Assembly (NCBI GenBank): GCA_900547855.1
Contig: URIK01000015.1
Span: 1-20,090, forward strand
Reading direction: 5' to 3'
DNA length: 20,090 nt
DNA from: an uncultured Collinsella sp.
GTDB lineage: Bacteria; Actinomycetota; Coriobacteriia; Coriobacteriales; Coriobacteriaceae
Each line of letters starts with the position of its first letter. The stretch's first letter is position 1. The translations under genes were made by a program, and so were the position numbers. Below, piece by piece: positions 5,680-13,424 of this stretch. The notes under the pieces are model-generated. The model saw only the letters and a list, made by a program, of their open reading frames with translations. It had not been told where the DNA came from and made no database searches.

Positions 5680-8172
5680 CTATTCGTTAACGTCCTCGGT
5701 ATTGTCGCGGTCACTGGCAAGCATTGCTGCACCTGCGACCGTTGTCGCCACGGCGGCGGCAGCGAGCCCGGCGGCAATGCCGGAGCCGTCTCCCGTGTCG
5801 GCGAGTTTTCCGCCCGAGCTCTTGCCCTGGTCGCTCTTGTTGCCCTTGCCATTCTTGTCGGCGCCGCCTGCGTTGGAACCCGTGCCGGTGCTGGCGCCGC
5901 CTGCACTGTCCGAGGCCGCTACGGTAAAGCTTGCGGCTCCATCGCTGGCGAGCGTGTAGTTCTGCGCCGCGTCGCCCAAGAGACCGTTCACGCGCACCCA
6001 GTACGTTCCTGCGGCAAATGTTTCGCCCTCGGCCATTGCCGTGCCCGGAGCGCCGTCCGCGTCGTGCACAAACTCGAGATGGGCCGTGCAGGCATCGGTT
6101 TCGAGCTTGCCCTCGAGTGATGCCGCAATCTTGGCGCGCACGTCTTCGCCGGCCTTAAGGCCTTCGAGTCCCTCAAAATGGGGCGTCAGCGCGCGTGGAT
6201 CGATATCGATGGGCACGGAGCCCCGCAGCTCCGTAACGGTCTCGTTGCCCAAGGCGTCGACATCCACATATTCGATGGCAAACGCATGGCCCGAAGCCGC
6301 CACGTTGAGTACGTTGCTGCTGTCGACGAGGCGGAAATGGCCCTCGCCAACGGTCTTGCCATCCTGGAGCGAGGCATCGCTCAGCGAGTCGCCGTACGTC
6401 ATGCGCATGCAGGTCGGGAGGCAGCACGAAGCCGACTGCGTGTGCTTCGTATCGTAATTGTAATTGCGCTGGTAGATGCTCCGGGCCAGCGCCGCATCAA
6501 CAAAGTCGGATGCGATGATGCCAATGTGCTCGAGGTAATCTGACTTTGTATCCTCGATGCCGCTGGGATTGATGTACGGGCTCTTATACAGATGCTCGTT
6601 GACTACTCGTGCCGAGGTAAAAGGATTGCCTCCGTGCGACAAGCCCGTGCAGCTGGTGTAGTTGATAGACCAGCAACGCTCCTGGACTTGCACCTTGGCC
6701 CCGTCATCGTCCACGACGTCCACCTTGTTGCGCGTGCGCCCGGTCGTTTCCTTCAGCGCATTATCGACCCAGCTGAGCTTGTCGGTTCCCGTGAGTTTGT
6801 ACTTGTCCTGGGCGTATACCTTGGTGCAATAGGGCTCTTTGTCGCCTGTTTCCCCCGCGGCTTCAAAGCCCCGCGCGTCTTGGACAAGACACATAGTGGC
6901 GCTGTCGGAGTGAGCCTTGATCTTGTCATCCCATTCGGTAAGGTCGAGGCCCCACGTGTGGCCGCTTACACTGTTGCCTGCGAGCCTAAATCGACGCAGC
7001 AGAACGATCTTTCCGCGCACCTCGTGTAGCGTGGGGATTCGGCTCGACGTATAGAACAGTTTGGGGTTGTCGTCCAAAACCTTGGCGAAAGCCGTCGTAA
7101 CACTTTCGTCGGTAGCCTCGTCGTTGCCTCGTGATACAAGCATGATGAGCGCTTCTGTCGGGTTTTCGTTCAAAAACGTTTTAAAGTACCCGATGACATC
7201 GGAGAGATGCAGATAGTCCCCGTCTTTTTTGAATAGGTAGAAATCCCCGTGGCAGATGCCAGGGTTGTCGCCCTTTCCGAGCCGGATATCAAAATAGCGA
7301 ATGCCTTCGAGCAACTGCGTGGGAATGTAATCCTGCTGGCATTTTACTTGCGAGGATTGGCGCTCGGTGTCGTTGTCCACGCTACAGGTGCCCGAATCGT
7401 GCGTACCCGGGATGCTCAGCTCGTCGAGGAACTTGTTGTCGTCGACGTATTTCATCCAACATGGCCCATCGACGTAGCTGCTGTACGTGATCCAGTCGAG
7501 GCTGCTAACCGTGGCATCGTTCTTTTTCATGTCGTAACCGATAAGTTCGAGCTCCCACGGAATGCTCTTACTCTTATGGCAGATCTTATTGTTGTCCTGG
7601 TCTTCGCCGTTCGATTCTATTGCCAGGTACTTAATGTCTTTTTTCTCGGTTTCTTTCTCGACCGTGCGGTCTCGGATGATATAGGTTCCGTTTGATTGCC
7701 GCTCGAACGCAAAAGCGCGGCTGGGCTTGTTGTCATACTCGCCGCTCCATACGTGGATGACCTTTCCGTCTTTGTCCGAGTCGCCATCGACCGACCAAAT
7801 GCTGTAGCCCGTCTTTTTATGCTCTTCGAAATTGAGCAAGGTGCGGATAGCATACCAGTTTGTATCGTCATTCTTGGTCGTTACGTTCTCAAGGATGAGC
7901 TTGCTGGACGTGCCGTCATTAAACAGATGGCAGACGTTGCCGATGACGTTGCCGTCTTCGTTAACGCTTGCGGTACGAAAATAGCCCGCGGGGCGAAGGC
8001 GAATGACGAAATTGTTGAGGCTGACCGACGCTGTGGCAGCGTCGTCTGCAAATGCCGCTCGTGGGCCAATGCCCAATGCCGCGGTTTCGGGCAGGCTTGC
8101 AAGTGGCGACAACGCCGCGAGTCCAAGGCCCAACGTAAATGCTCGGCGGCTGATGGCGCGGTGTTCGGTCAT
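5680..8172 (-). CDS. Tat-exported, cell-wall-anchored PI-PLC-like (PLC X domain) surface protein
   Basis: The 830-residue protein begins with a Tat signal (SRRAFTLGLG at 8-17, likely cleaved after AFA at residue 42). Residues about 48-205 look like a ricin-type beta-trefoil (repeated W/F-x-F and DGKVIHVWSG-type strands). The PLC X domain follows, at about 245-420: IPGTHDSG with H258, FDIRLG with D295/R297, and CHGDFY with H308. The two His are exactly 50 residues apart, the same spacing as catalytic His32 and His82 of Bacillus PI-PLC, so a phosphodiester-cleaving activity on inositol lipids or related glycolipids is likely. A probable beta-sandwich region and a Gly/Ser/Lys spacer lead to LADTG (790-794), a membrane stretch and a short tail. 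LAxTG is the signal read by class E sortases of high-GC Gram-positives. The tail is unusually acidic. The ribosome-binding site is GGAG before the ATG. Confidence 0.87.
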   Translation of the reverse strand: MTEHRAISRRAFTLGLGLAALSPLASLPETAALGIGPRAAFADDAATASVSLNNFVIRLRPAGYFRTASVNEDGNVIGNVCHLFNDGTSSKLILENVTTKNDDTNWYAIRTLLNFEEHKKTGYSIWSVDGDSDKDGKVIHVWSGEYDNKPSRAFAFERQSNGTYIIRDRTVEKETEKKDIKYLAIESNGEDQDNNKICHKSKSIPWELELIGYDMKKNDATVSSLDWITYSSYVDGPCWMKYVDDNKFLDELSIPGTHDSGTCSVDNDTERQSSQVKCQQDYIPTQLLEGIRYFDIRLGKGDNPGICHGDFYLFKKDGDYLHLSDVIGYFKTFLNENPTEALIMLVSRGNDEATDESVTTAFAKVLDDNPKLFYTSSRIPTLHEVRGKIVLLRRFRLAGNSVSGHTWGLDLTEWDDKIKAHSDSATMCLVQDARGFEAAGETGDKEPYCTKVYAQDKYKLTGTDKLSWVDNALKETTGRTRNKVDVVDDDGAKVQVQERCWSINYTSCTGLSHGGNPFTSARVVNEHLYKSPYINPSGIEDTKSDYLEHIGIIASDFVDAALARSIYQRNYNYDTKHTQSASCCLPTCMRMTYGDSLSDASLQDGKTVGEGHFRLVDSSNVLNVAASGHAFAIEYVDVDALGNETVTELRGSVPIDIDPRALTPHFEGLEGLKAGEDVRAKIAASLEGKLETDACTAHLEFVHDADGAPGTAMAEGETFAAGTYWVRVNGLLGDAAQNYTLASDGAASFTVAASDSAGGASTGTGSNAGGADKNGKGNKSDQGKSSGGKLADTGDGSGIAAGLAAAAVATTVAGAAMLASDRDNTEDVNE

Positions 8173-8215
8173 AACTTCTCCATTCGTAGAGTGCGGTTAT
8201 GCGATAGTTTTGGTC

Positions 8216-8221
8216 ACTATA
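8216..8221 (-). promoter_or_regulatory. Possible -10 box for the PI-PLC-like gene
   Basis: TATAGT on the minus strand lies about 44 bases before the ATG at 8172. No good TTGACA-like -35 is seen at 16-18 bp, so this is only a candidate. Confidence 0.3.
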
Positions 8222-8379
8222 CTGCTCAGATGTTTAAAGATGCTGGTTTAATTGTCTGCGCGGCGCAATAAATCGGCGGGCGGACGTGTTGGGGTGCTTG
8301 TCGTTTTCGTACTGTTGCTACATTTGGAGCGGTTCCGGCGTCCGGCATCCTCGCGTTCGTTGGCTACAGGCATAAGAAA

Positions 8380-8405
8380 GGGAGGGTCGGTTTACCGGCC
8401 CTCCC
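8380..8405 (-). terminator. Rho-independent terminator of the lipoprotein gene
   Basis: GGGAGGGTCGG (8380-8390) pairs with CCGGCCCTCCC (8395-8405), 11 bp with one G-U pair and loop TTTA. On the minus strand it is followed by TTTCTT. It lies about 70 bp past the stop of the gene starting at 9071 and insulates it from the PI-PLC-like gene. Confidence 0.88.
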
Positions 8406-8477
8406 TGGGTACGAAGCGCTGGGGTACCGTCGCTTGTTTGCACTGCGACCGTGTTTTCCGTTGCGCTCGCCAGTCGC

Positions 8478-9071
8478 TTAGCGCTTGATCTCGATATCGT
8501 CGAGCTTGACGTCCATGGCCTCGGTCTTGGCCTCGGCGATGTCATCGGCAAATTCCAGAGACTTCATCATGGTCTCGACGGCGTCCTTGTGCTCCTCGAC
8601 GTTGTCGATACGCACGTACACACTGCCGCCGTCAACGTCGGTGAAGTATTCGGTCGTTACGCCGCCCGAGTGCGTGAAGTAGGCACTGCGCCAGGTCTTG
8701 CCGTTGTACTTAACGGGATCGCTCTCGGTCCATCCAGAGTTGGCCTTCCACTTTGCCTCGTAGTCGAACAGCTCGTCGGCGTTCTTGTCAGGATCGAAGA
8801 CGGGGATGAAGCGGTCGCTGGCGTGCTCGCTCTCGGTGAACTTAAACTGGGCCCTGTCGGCGGTGTCGCCTGCGACGTCGGTGATCTCGACTCCCTCGGG
8901 AACCTCGACCTTAAACCAAATGAAGTCGGTCCTCATATCCACGGCTGGCTTTTCTGCGCCGCCGCCACCGCCACTGCCGGTAGCGCCGCCGCTTCCGCCG
9001 CAACCCACCAGGGCAACCGCGGCAAAGAGACTGATGCAGAGGATGAGAATCGCAAAGGCCTTCTTTTTCAT
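8478..9071 (-). CDS. Small secreted lipoprotein of unknown function
   Basis: The 197-residue protein begins with a clear lipoprotein signal, MKKKAFAILILCISLF then ALVGC, placing the lipidated Cys at residue 24. A Gly/Ser-rich spacer (GGSGGATGSGGGGG) follows. The mature part (about 45-180) is a single alpha/beta domain with several aromatic strands (DFIWFKVEVPEG, KTWRSAYFTHSGG, GSVYVRIDNVEE) and a C-terminal helix plus acidic/Lys tail. The ribosome-binding site is GGAGG before the ATG. It is monocistronic, between terminators at 8380-8405 and 9215-9243. The fold looks like the small stress or substrate-sensing lipoproteins common in Coriobacteriia, but I cannot name a family. Confidence 0.8.
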   Translation of the reverse strand: MKKKAFAILILCISLFAAVALVGCGGSGGATGSGGGGGAEKPAVDMRTDFIWFKVEVPEGVEITDVAGDTADRAQFKFTESEHASDRFIPVFDPDKNADELFDYEAKWKANSGWTESDPVKYNGKTWRSAYFTHSGGVTTEYFTDVDGGSVYVRIDNVEEHKDAVETMMKSLEFADDIAEAKTEAMDVKLDDIEIKR

Positions 9072-9143
9072 GGTCGTGTCCTCCTCGATCTGTAATCGTC
9101 CATGGGTTACCTGCCTTTACTGTACGCGTGGACGGCTCCTTCG

Positions 9144-9162
9144 GGTGGGCCACGTGTCCCAT
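9144..9162. repeat. 19-bp near-palindromic repeat, copy 1
   Basis: GGTGGGCCACGTGTCCCAT has a central CACGTG and matching GGG/CCC arms. It matches the copy at 9352-9370 at 16 of 19 positions. It could be a protein-binding operator or the end of a small repeat element. Confidence 0.5.
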
Positions 9163-9214
9163 TCTGAGGGCCGGATTTGCGCCGTTAAGTGGCAATATGC
9201 GCGGGTTCAAAAGA

Positions 9215-9243
9215 GGGGAGGGCCGATGCTGTCGGCTCTCCCC
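9215..9243 (-). terminator. Rho-independent terminator
   Basis: GGGGAGGGCCGA (9215-9226) pairs with TCGGCTCTCCCC (9232-9243), 12 bp with one G-U pair. The minus strand then reads TCTTTTG. No minus-strand gene is seen just upstream of it (to the right), so it may belong to a lost gene or shield the lipoprotein gene from readthrough. Confidence 0.75.
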
Positions 9244-9351
9244 GGGGTGAGGTGCCCGTTGTTTTAAAGGGTCGCGTGTACGCGGGCGTTGCCCCAACAG
9301 GTTCCTTGTTTATAGATATGCCCCAGTTTGTGACGTCCGGAAGTCCCGAAA

Positions 9352-9370
9352 GGTGGGTCATGTTTCCCAT
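9352..9370. repeat. 19-bp near-palindromic repeat, copy 2
   Basis: GGTGGGTCATGTTTCCCAT is the second copy of the motif at 9144-9162, in the same orientation and 208 bp away, with three differences. Two of the differences weaken the palindrome. Confidence 0.5.
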
Positions 9371-9425
9371 GTTTGCGTTGGCATGGTCTATCGTGTGCCA
9401 TAGAAATCCGCGATGGCCAGGTGCG

Positions 9426-9454
9426 CTGACGCTCGAGTACTTATGGGCTAGACT
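9426..9454 (+). promoter_or_regulatory. Candidate sigma-70-type promoter of fchA-folD
   Basis: CTGACG (9426-9431) and TAGACT (9449-9454) are separated by 17 bp and match the -35 and -10 consensus at 4 or more of 6 positions each. The start of transcription would be about 70 bases before the fchA ATG. In the leader, TCGGTCG (9480-9486) pairs with CGACCGA (9499-9505) in a perfect 7-bp stem. Confidence 0.45.
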
Positions 9455-9531
9455 TAGCACCATTATGTGATCGATGCGGTCGGTCGGTGGTTGCCAATCG
9501 ACCGATGTATATGACTTGAAGGTGCGTGCGT

Positions 9532-10164
9532 ATGAGCCAAGAGATGATGGACAAGACCTGCCGCGGGTTTGCCGAGGCGCTTGCCGCGCGCGAGCCGGTT
9601 CCCGGCGGTGGCAGCGCGAGCGCCTTTGTGGGCGCGCTGGGCGCCTCGCTGTGCGGAATGGTTGCCCGCTACGGTGCGACCAATCCCGCGCTTGCTGATC
9701 GTGCGGATGACCTGGCGCGCGCGTTTGCTCAGGCTGATGAGCTGTCCCAGGAGCTTGTCGAGTTGGTTGCCGAGGACGTTCGTGCCTACGGGCAGGTGTC
9801 CGCGGCGTACGGTATTCCGCGTGACGATCCGGCTCGAGCGACCGCGATTCAGGATGCGCTGCATGTGGCCGCTATGCCGCCGTATCGCATTATGGATGCC
9901 TGCGGGCGTGCGCTGGCGCTGCTCGAGGACATGGCCGACAAGGGTTCGCGTCAGCTGCTGTCCGATGTGGCGTGCGGCGCCGTGTTCTGCCGTGCCGCTA
10001 TGCAGGGCGCGAGCTTGACGCTCTTTGCGAACACCACGTCTATGAAAGATCGCGTTCGTGCTGAGGAGCTCGAGACGGCGTGTGATGAGTTGCTCGACAC
10101 ATGGTTGCCGCGCGCCGATGCGCTGGCGCGCCGCGCCTCCGACGCTGCAAGGAAGAGAGGATAG
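9532..10164 (+). CDS. fchA: Methenyl-tetrahydrofolate cyclohydrolase (FTCD_C/cyclodeaminase family)
   Basis: This 210-residue protein matches the all-helical cyclodeaminase/cyclohydrolase family: PVPGGGSASAFVGALGASL near residues 22-40, the family hallmark, then long helices. Family members either deaminate formimino-THF or hydrolyse 5,10-methenyl-THF to 10-formyl-THF. Its gene ends 2 bp before folD, and that FolD lacks catalytic residues for the cyclohydrolase step, so the cyclohydrolase role fits best. I chose ATG at 9532 over a GTG at 9526 because GAAGG sits 9 bases upstream. No histidine-degradation genes are visible nearby, which argues against a cyclodeaminase role. The length is normal for stand-alone FchA. 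Cytoplasmic. Confidence 0.82.
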   Translation: MSQEMMDKTCRGFAEALAAREPVPGGGSASAFVGALGASLCGMVARYGATNPALADRADDLARAFAQADELSQELVELVAEDVRAYGQVSAAYGIPRDDPARATAIQDALHVAAMPPYRIMDACGRALALLEDMADKGSRQLLSDVACGAVFCRAAMQGASLTLFANTTSMKDRVRAEELETACDELLDTWLPRADALARRASDAARKRG

Positions 10165-10166
10165 CC

Positions 10167-11021
10167 ATGGCTGAACTGCTGAAGGGTGCTCCCGTTGCTC
10201 GCGCTTTGACCGAGGAACTTGCTGCTCGCTGTGCAGCCCTGCGCGAGCGCGGTGTTGTACCGACGCTGGCCATCGTTCGTGTGGGCGAGCGCGAGGACGA
10301 CCTGTCCTACGAGCGCGGTGCCCTCAAGCGCTGCGAGAAGGTTGGCATTGAGGCTCGCCGCGTTTTGCTTCCTGCCGATGTTTCGCAGGACGAGCTGTTG
10401 ACGGCCGTCGAGGACATCAATACCGATTCGGCTGTTCATGGCTGTCTGATGTTCCGCCCGCTGCCCGCCGGCCTTGACGAGAACGCCGTCGCCGCAGCGC
10501 TCGATCCCGCCAAGGACGTTGACTCCATGACGCCGGCTTCACTGCTCACCACGCTTTCGGGGCGCGGCGAGGGTTTTGCCCCCTGCACGGCCGAAGCCGT
10601 GCTTGCTTTGCTGGATCATTACGGCGTTGAGCTGGATGGGGCCAAGGTTGCTGTGGTCGGGCGCTCGCTGGTGATTGGTCGTCCCGTTGCCGCCATGCTT
10701 ACGGCGCGCAATGCGACCGTGACGACGTGCCATACGCATACGCGCGACCTTGCTACCGAGTGCCGTGCTGCCGACATTGTGGTTGCCGCCGTTGGACGCG
10801 CACGCACGATTGGCGCGGATGCGGTCCGCGAGGACCAGACGATCATTGATGTGGGCATTAACTGGGATGAGGACGCTGGCAAGCTGGTGGGTGACGTCGA
10901 TTTTATTGCCGCGGAGCCGGTTGTTGGTGCCATCACCCCCGTGCCGGGCGGCGTGGGGGCTGTGACGACGGCGATCCTCGCCAAACACGTGATCGAAGCG
11001 GCCGAGCGCGCATCGAAATAG
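10167..11021 (+). CDS. folD: Methylene-tetrahydrofolate dehydrogenase (FolD), apparently lacking cyclohydrolase residues
   Basis: The 284-residue protein has normal FolD length and layout: an N-terminal catalytic domain, then an NADP-binding Rossmann domain with VVGRSLVIGRPVAAML and a closing PVPGGVGAVTTAILAKH. It oxidises 5,10-methylene-THF to 5,10-methenyl-THF. Aligned by eye to E. coli FolD (VGDNPASQIYVASKRKACE), its segment VGEREDDLSYERGALKRCE keeps Tyr (Y48) but has Ala52 where the catalytic Lys54 should be. In the LVQLPLP region it reads LMFRPLP, with Phe96 in place of Gln98. The Asp of KDVD (D119) is kept. Lys and Gln are needed for cyclohydrolase but not for dehydrogenase activity. 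ATG at 10167 follows AGGAAGAGAGG. It overlaps no gene and is 2 bp from fchA. Confidence 0.92.
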   Translation: MAELLKGAPVARALTEELAARCAALRERGVVPTLAIVRVGEREDDLSYERGALKRCEKVGIEARRVLLPADVSQDELLTAVEDINTDSAVHGCLMFRPLPAGLDENAVAAALDPAKDVDSMTPASLLTTLSGRGEGFAPCTAEAVLALLDHYGVELDGAKVAVVGRSLVIGRPVAAMLTARNATVTTCHTHTRDLATECRAADIVVAAVGRARTIGADAVREDQTIIDVGINWDEDAGKLVGDVDFIAAEPVVGAITPVPGGVGAVTTAILAKHVIEAAERASK

Positions 11022-11055
11022 GCGTTTTGGGCTGTTTGAGGGGGTTAGCTATATA

Positions 11056-11293
11056 CCACGTGGTCAAACAATGCCAAATATGAGTACTGTTGCCAAGATA
11101 GTCACATATGTCTTACGTCTTTTTGGCTTCCTAACGGTATCCATTATCGTTAGGAAGCCTATTTTATTGAACTTATGGGGAATAACGTTGTCTTGCTTTT
11201 GGGCAAATGGGGATTTTCGGCACTCGTTACAGGGAAATTTGCTGCCACTAAATTGGTGACAGTACTCATATTTGGCATTTTTTGACCACGGGG
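11056..11293. mobile_element. MITE-like element with 41-bp terminal inverted repeats
   Basis: Left arm 11056-11096 and right arm 11253-11293 are inverted copies, identical at about 37 of 41 positions. The shared core is GCCAAATATGAGTACTGT. The 156-bp centre encodes no protein and is AT-richer than the flanking genes. It contains a perfect 12-bp hairpin. No target-site duplication is obvious. Size, long inverted repeats and lack of a transposase fit a miniature inverted-repeat element or another dispersed palindromic element. Each arm read inwards begins ATGCCAAATATGAGTACTGT, so false small genes starting MPNMSTV can be predicted from either side. Confidence 0.75.
11125..11166 (+). terminator. 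Hairpin inside the MITE-like element, possible folD terminator
   Basis: GGCTTCCTAACG (11125-11136) and CGTTAGGAAGCC (11148-11159) form a perfect 12-bp stem with an 11-base loop, followed by TATTTTATT. It lies about 100 bp after the folD stop and could terminate the fchA-folD transcript; the T-run is interrupted, so strength is uncertain. Confidence 0.55.
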
Positions 11294-11376
11294 GCTGCCG
11301 AGGCCGTGGTTTCGCCCTTTTTGCGTCGAAGCGATACACTGTTGCCGTTTGATTTCTTCGCTCAAGGAGGATGCGC

Positions 11377-12900
11377 ATGCCGTGCACAACGATTCTGGTC
11401 GGTAAGAACGCGAGCTACGACGGGTCGACCCTGGTCGCGCGTAACGAGGACTCGTCCAACGGGGTGTTTGAGCCCAAGCGTATGCGCGTGGTGCATCCCG
11501 ACGAGCAGCCGCGCGTCTACACGAGCGTCCTGAGCCACCTGACCGTTGAACTGCCCAATAACCCCATGCGCTACACGAGCGTCCCCGATGTTGTCCCGGG
11601 CCACGGCATCTGGGCCGAGGCCGGTTTCAACGAGCTCAATGTGGGCATGTCCGCAACCGAGACGCTCACTACCAACGAGCGCGTTCGCGGTGCCGACCCG
11701 CTTGTGGACTACGTGCCCGCCAAGGGCAACGAGGGTGAGGACGGCTATGTGCCGGCGCAGCCTGGTGGCCTGGGCGAGGAGGATATGGTGACCCTGGTCC
11801 TGCCCTACGCCAAGTCCGCCCGCGACGGCGTTCGTATCCTGGGCGACCTGCTCGAGCGCTACGGCACCTACGAGAACAACGGCATCGCCTTTAGTGATGT
11901 GGACGAGATCTGGTGGCTCGAGACCATCGGCGGCCACCACTGGATCGCCAAGCGCGTGCCCGACGACGCCTATGTAACCATGCCCAACCAGCTGGGCATC
12001 GACAGTTTTGACCTGGATGACGCCGAGGGCGCCCAGGCCGACCACATGTGTTCCGCCGACCTGCGCTCCTGGATGGCCGAGTGGCATCTGGACCTGACGC
12101 TGGGCGTCGAGGGCTACGGCCCGGCTGCGGTCTTTAACCCGCGCGAGGCCTTTGGCTCGCACAGCGACAGCGACCACGTCTACAACACGCCGCGCGCCTG
12201 GTACATGCAGCGCTGCCTCAACCCCAGCGACGTGTGGGATGGCCCCGACGCCGACTACACGCCCGAGAGCGACGATATCCCCTGGAGCCGCGTGCCCGAG
12301 CGTAAGGTGACCATCGAGGACATCAAGTACGTACTCTCGAGCCACTACCAGGGTACGGAGTACGACTGCTACGGCAGCAAGGGCACGCCCGCCACGCGCG
12401 GCGCCTATCGTCCCATCGGCATCAACCGCAACAGCCAGCTCGCCGTGCTGCAGCTGCGCCCCTATGCGCAGCCGGCCTATCGCGCCGTGCAGTGGATGGC
12501 GTTTGGCTCCAACTCGTTTAACGTGCTGGTTCCGCTGTACGCCAACGTCGAGACCATGCCCGAGTACTATGCCGACACACAGGCTCGCGTGACGTCCGAA
12601 AACTTCTACTGGGCCAACCGCCTGATCGGCGCGCTGGCTGACGTCCGCTTCCATGAGTGCGGTCGCGCGGTCGAGGATTATCAGGAGAAGGTCGGTGGCA
12701 TGGGCCACAAGCAGATCCATGACGTCGATGCTGCCGTAGCCGTTCTGCCCGAGGTCGAGGTGCCTGCCGAGCTTGCACGCGCCAACGAGGACTTTGCCGA
12801 GCGTGTGCGCGTGGAGACCGATGCCCTGCTGGGCAAGGTGCTCTACACCACGAGCTGCGCCATGAAGAACTCTTTCGCGATGAATGACAACGTGAGGTAG
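11377..12900 (+). CDS. C69-family dipeptidase (PepD-like, Ntn hydrolase)
   Basis: The 507-residue protein matches the C69 dipeptidase family. It opens with MPCTTILVGKNASYDGSTLV and ARNEDSS; in this family the N-terminal Cys (here C3, exposed by removal of MP) is the nucleophile of an Ntn hydrolase that cleaves dipeptides. Further family segments are GIWAEAGFNELNVGMSATET, EIWWLETIGGHHWIAKRVPD and AYVTMPNQLGI. The length agrees with the family. I chose ATG at 11377 over ATG at 11371 because AGGAGG ends directly before 11371 and lies 6 bases before 11377, and the choice leaves Cys at position 3. It has no signal peptide, so it is probably cytoplasmic and works in peptide use. It stands alone, between the MITE-like element and the phasin-UbiB pair. 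Confidence 0.9.
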   Translation: MPCTTILVGKNASYDGSTLVARNEDSSNGVFEPKRMRVVHPDEQPRVYTSVLSHLTVELPNNPMRYTSVPDVVPGHGIWAEAGFNELNVGMSATETLTTNERVRGADPLVDYVPAKGNEGEDGYVPAQPGGLGEEDMVTLVLPYAKSARDGVRILGDLLERYGTYENNGIAFSDVDEIWWLETIGGHHWIAKRVPDDAYVTMPNQLGIDSFDLDDAEGAQADHMCSADLRSWMAEWHLDLTLGVEGYGPAAVFNPREAFGSHSDSDHVYNTPRAWYMQRCLNPSDVWDGPDADYTPESDDIPWSRVPERKVTIEDIKYVLSSHYQGTEYDCYGSKGTPATRGAYRPIGINRNSQLAVLQLRPYAQPAYRAVQWMAFGSNSFNVLVPLYANVETMPEYYADTQARVTSENFYWANRLIGALADVRFHECGRAVEDYQEKVGGMGHKQIHDVDAAVAVLPEVEVPAELARANEDFAERVRVETDALLGKVLYTTSCAMKNSFAMNDNVR

Positions 12901-12999
12901 GGATTTCCCGTCGATCGAATAGCGCTAAAACGCTTTGTCGCTTTCGTTCAATCTTGGGTACAAGAACGCCAATGCAGTTGTTTGTGATTGGAGACAACC

Positions 13000-13416
13000 A
13001 TGGTTATGAAACTCGATCAGCTTGTTAACGGGGCCATCAACGTGGGCTTTGGCGCTGCCGCCGTTGCTGTCGAAGGCGGCAAGAAGGTCCTCGACGACCT
13101 TAATACCAAAGGCGAGCAGGTCCGCAAGGACACCGCCACTCCCGATATCGCCCGCAGTGTGTCCGACATGTTCGAGCAGGCCGGCGGCACCATCTCCGAC
13201 CTGACCGAGCGCTTGGGCATGCAGGGCGAGACCGCGGCCCAGCGCGTGCTTGACGAGCTCATCCTTGCCCGGGTCCGCGTCATGACCGCCCCCGAGCGCA
13301 CGGCCTTCCTGGCCCATGTGCGCGACATCGTCGATTCGGTCGAGGACAACGTGACCTCGGTGCCCGTCGAGTCCGTTGAGCCCGACGATGCGAAGGATAC
13401 CGAAGAGGCTGAGTAG
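13000..13416 (+). CDS. Phasin-like small helical protein paired with a UbiB-type kinase
   Basis: The 138-residue protein starts at ATG 13000, preceded by GGAGA 5 bases away (a TTG at 12988 is less likely). It has a short hydrophobic start (INVGFGAAAVAVEGGKKVLD), then amphipathic helices (RSVSDMFEQAGGTISDLTER, TAAQRVLDELILARVR), and an acidic tail. This matches the phasin-like proteins (annotated as PHA-granule regulators) that lie next to UbiB/AarF genes in Gram-positives. It ends 8 bp before the kinase gene, so the two are one operon. A role as a partner of the kinase on membrane or lipid surfaces is inferred from this recurring neighbourhood. True PHA granules are not implied. Confidence 0.65.
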   Translation: MVMKLDQLVNGAINVGFGAAAVAVEGGKKVLDDLNTKGEQVRKDTATPDIARSVSDMFEQAGGTISDLTERLGMQGETAAQRVLDELILARVRVMTAPERTAFLAHVRDIVDSVEDNVTSVPVESVEPDDAKDTEEAE

Positions 13417-13424
13417 CAGCGCAG

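Larger units (their letters stand above)
9072..9531. other. 460-bp intergenic region with repeats, terminator and a promoter
   Basis: No frame here has convincing coding character. It holds two copies of a 19-bp near-palindrome (9144-9162 and 9352-9370), a strong hairpin terminator (9215-9243), and a candidate promoter with a 5'-leader hairpin for the folate operon. The promoter of the minus-strand lipoprotein gene should also lie here. Confidence 0.6.

Noticed and set aside
9185..9470. Overlapping plus- and minus-strand frames of about 92 codons
   Set aside because: Both run through a strong terminator hairpin and a repeated palindrome, have no ribosome-binding site and no protein-like composition.
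11159..11389. Possible small minus-strand gene containing MPNMSTVTNLV
   Set aside because: It arises from the right arm of the inverted-repeat element; the same words appear in the left arm, showing it is repeat DNA rather than a conserved gene.
11362..12720. Long open frame on the minus strand opposite the dipeptidase gene
   Set aside because: It is a mirror frame of a high-GC gene with clear family motifs. Its product is a low-complexity Val/Gly/Ala/His-rich sequence with no recognisable domain.
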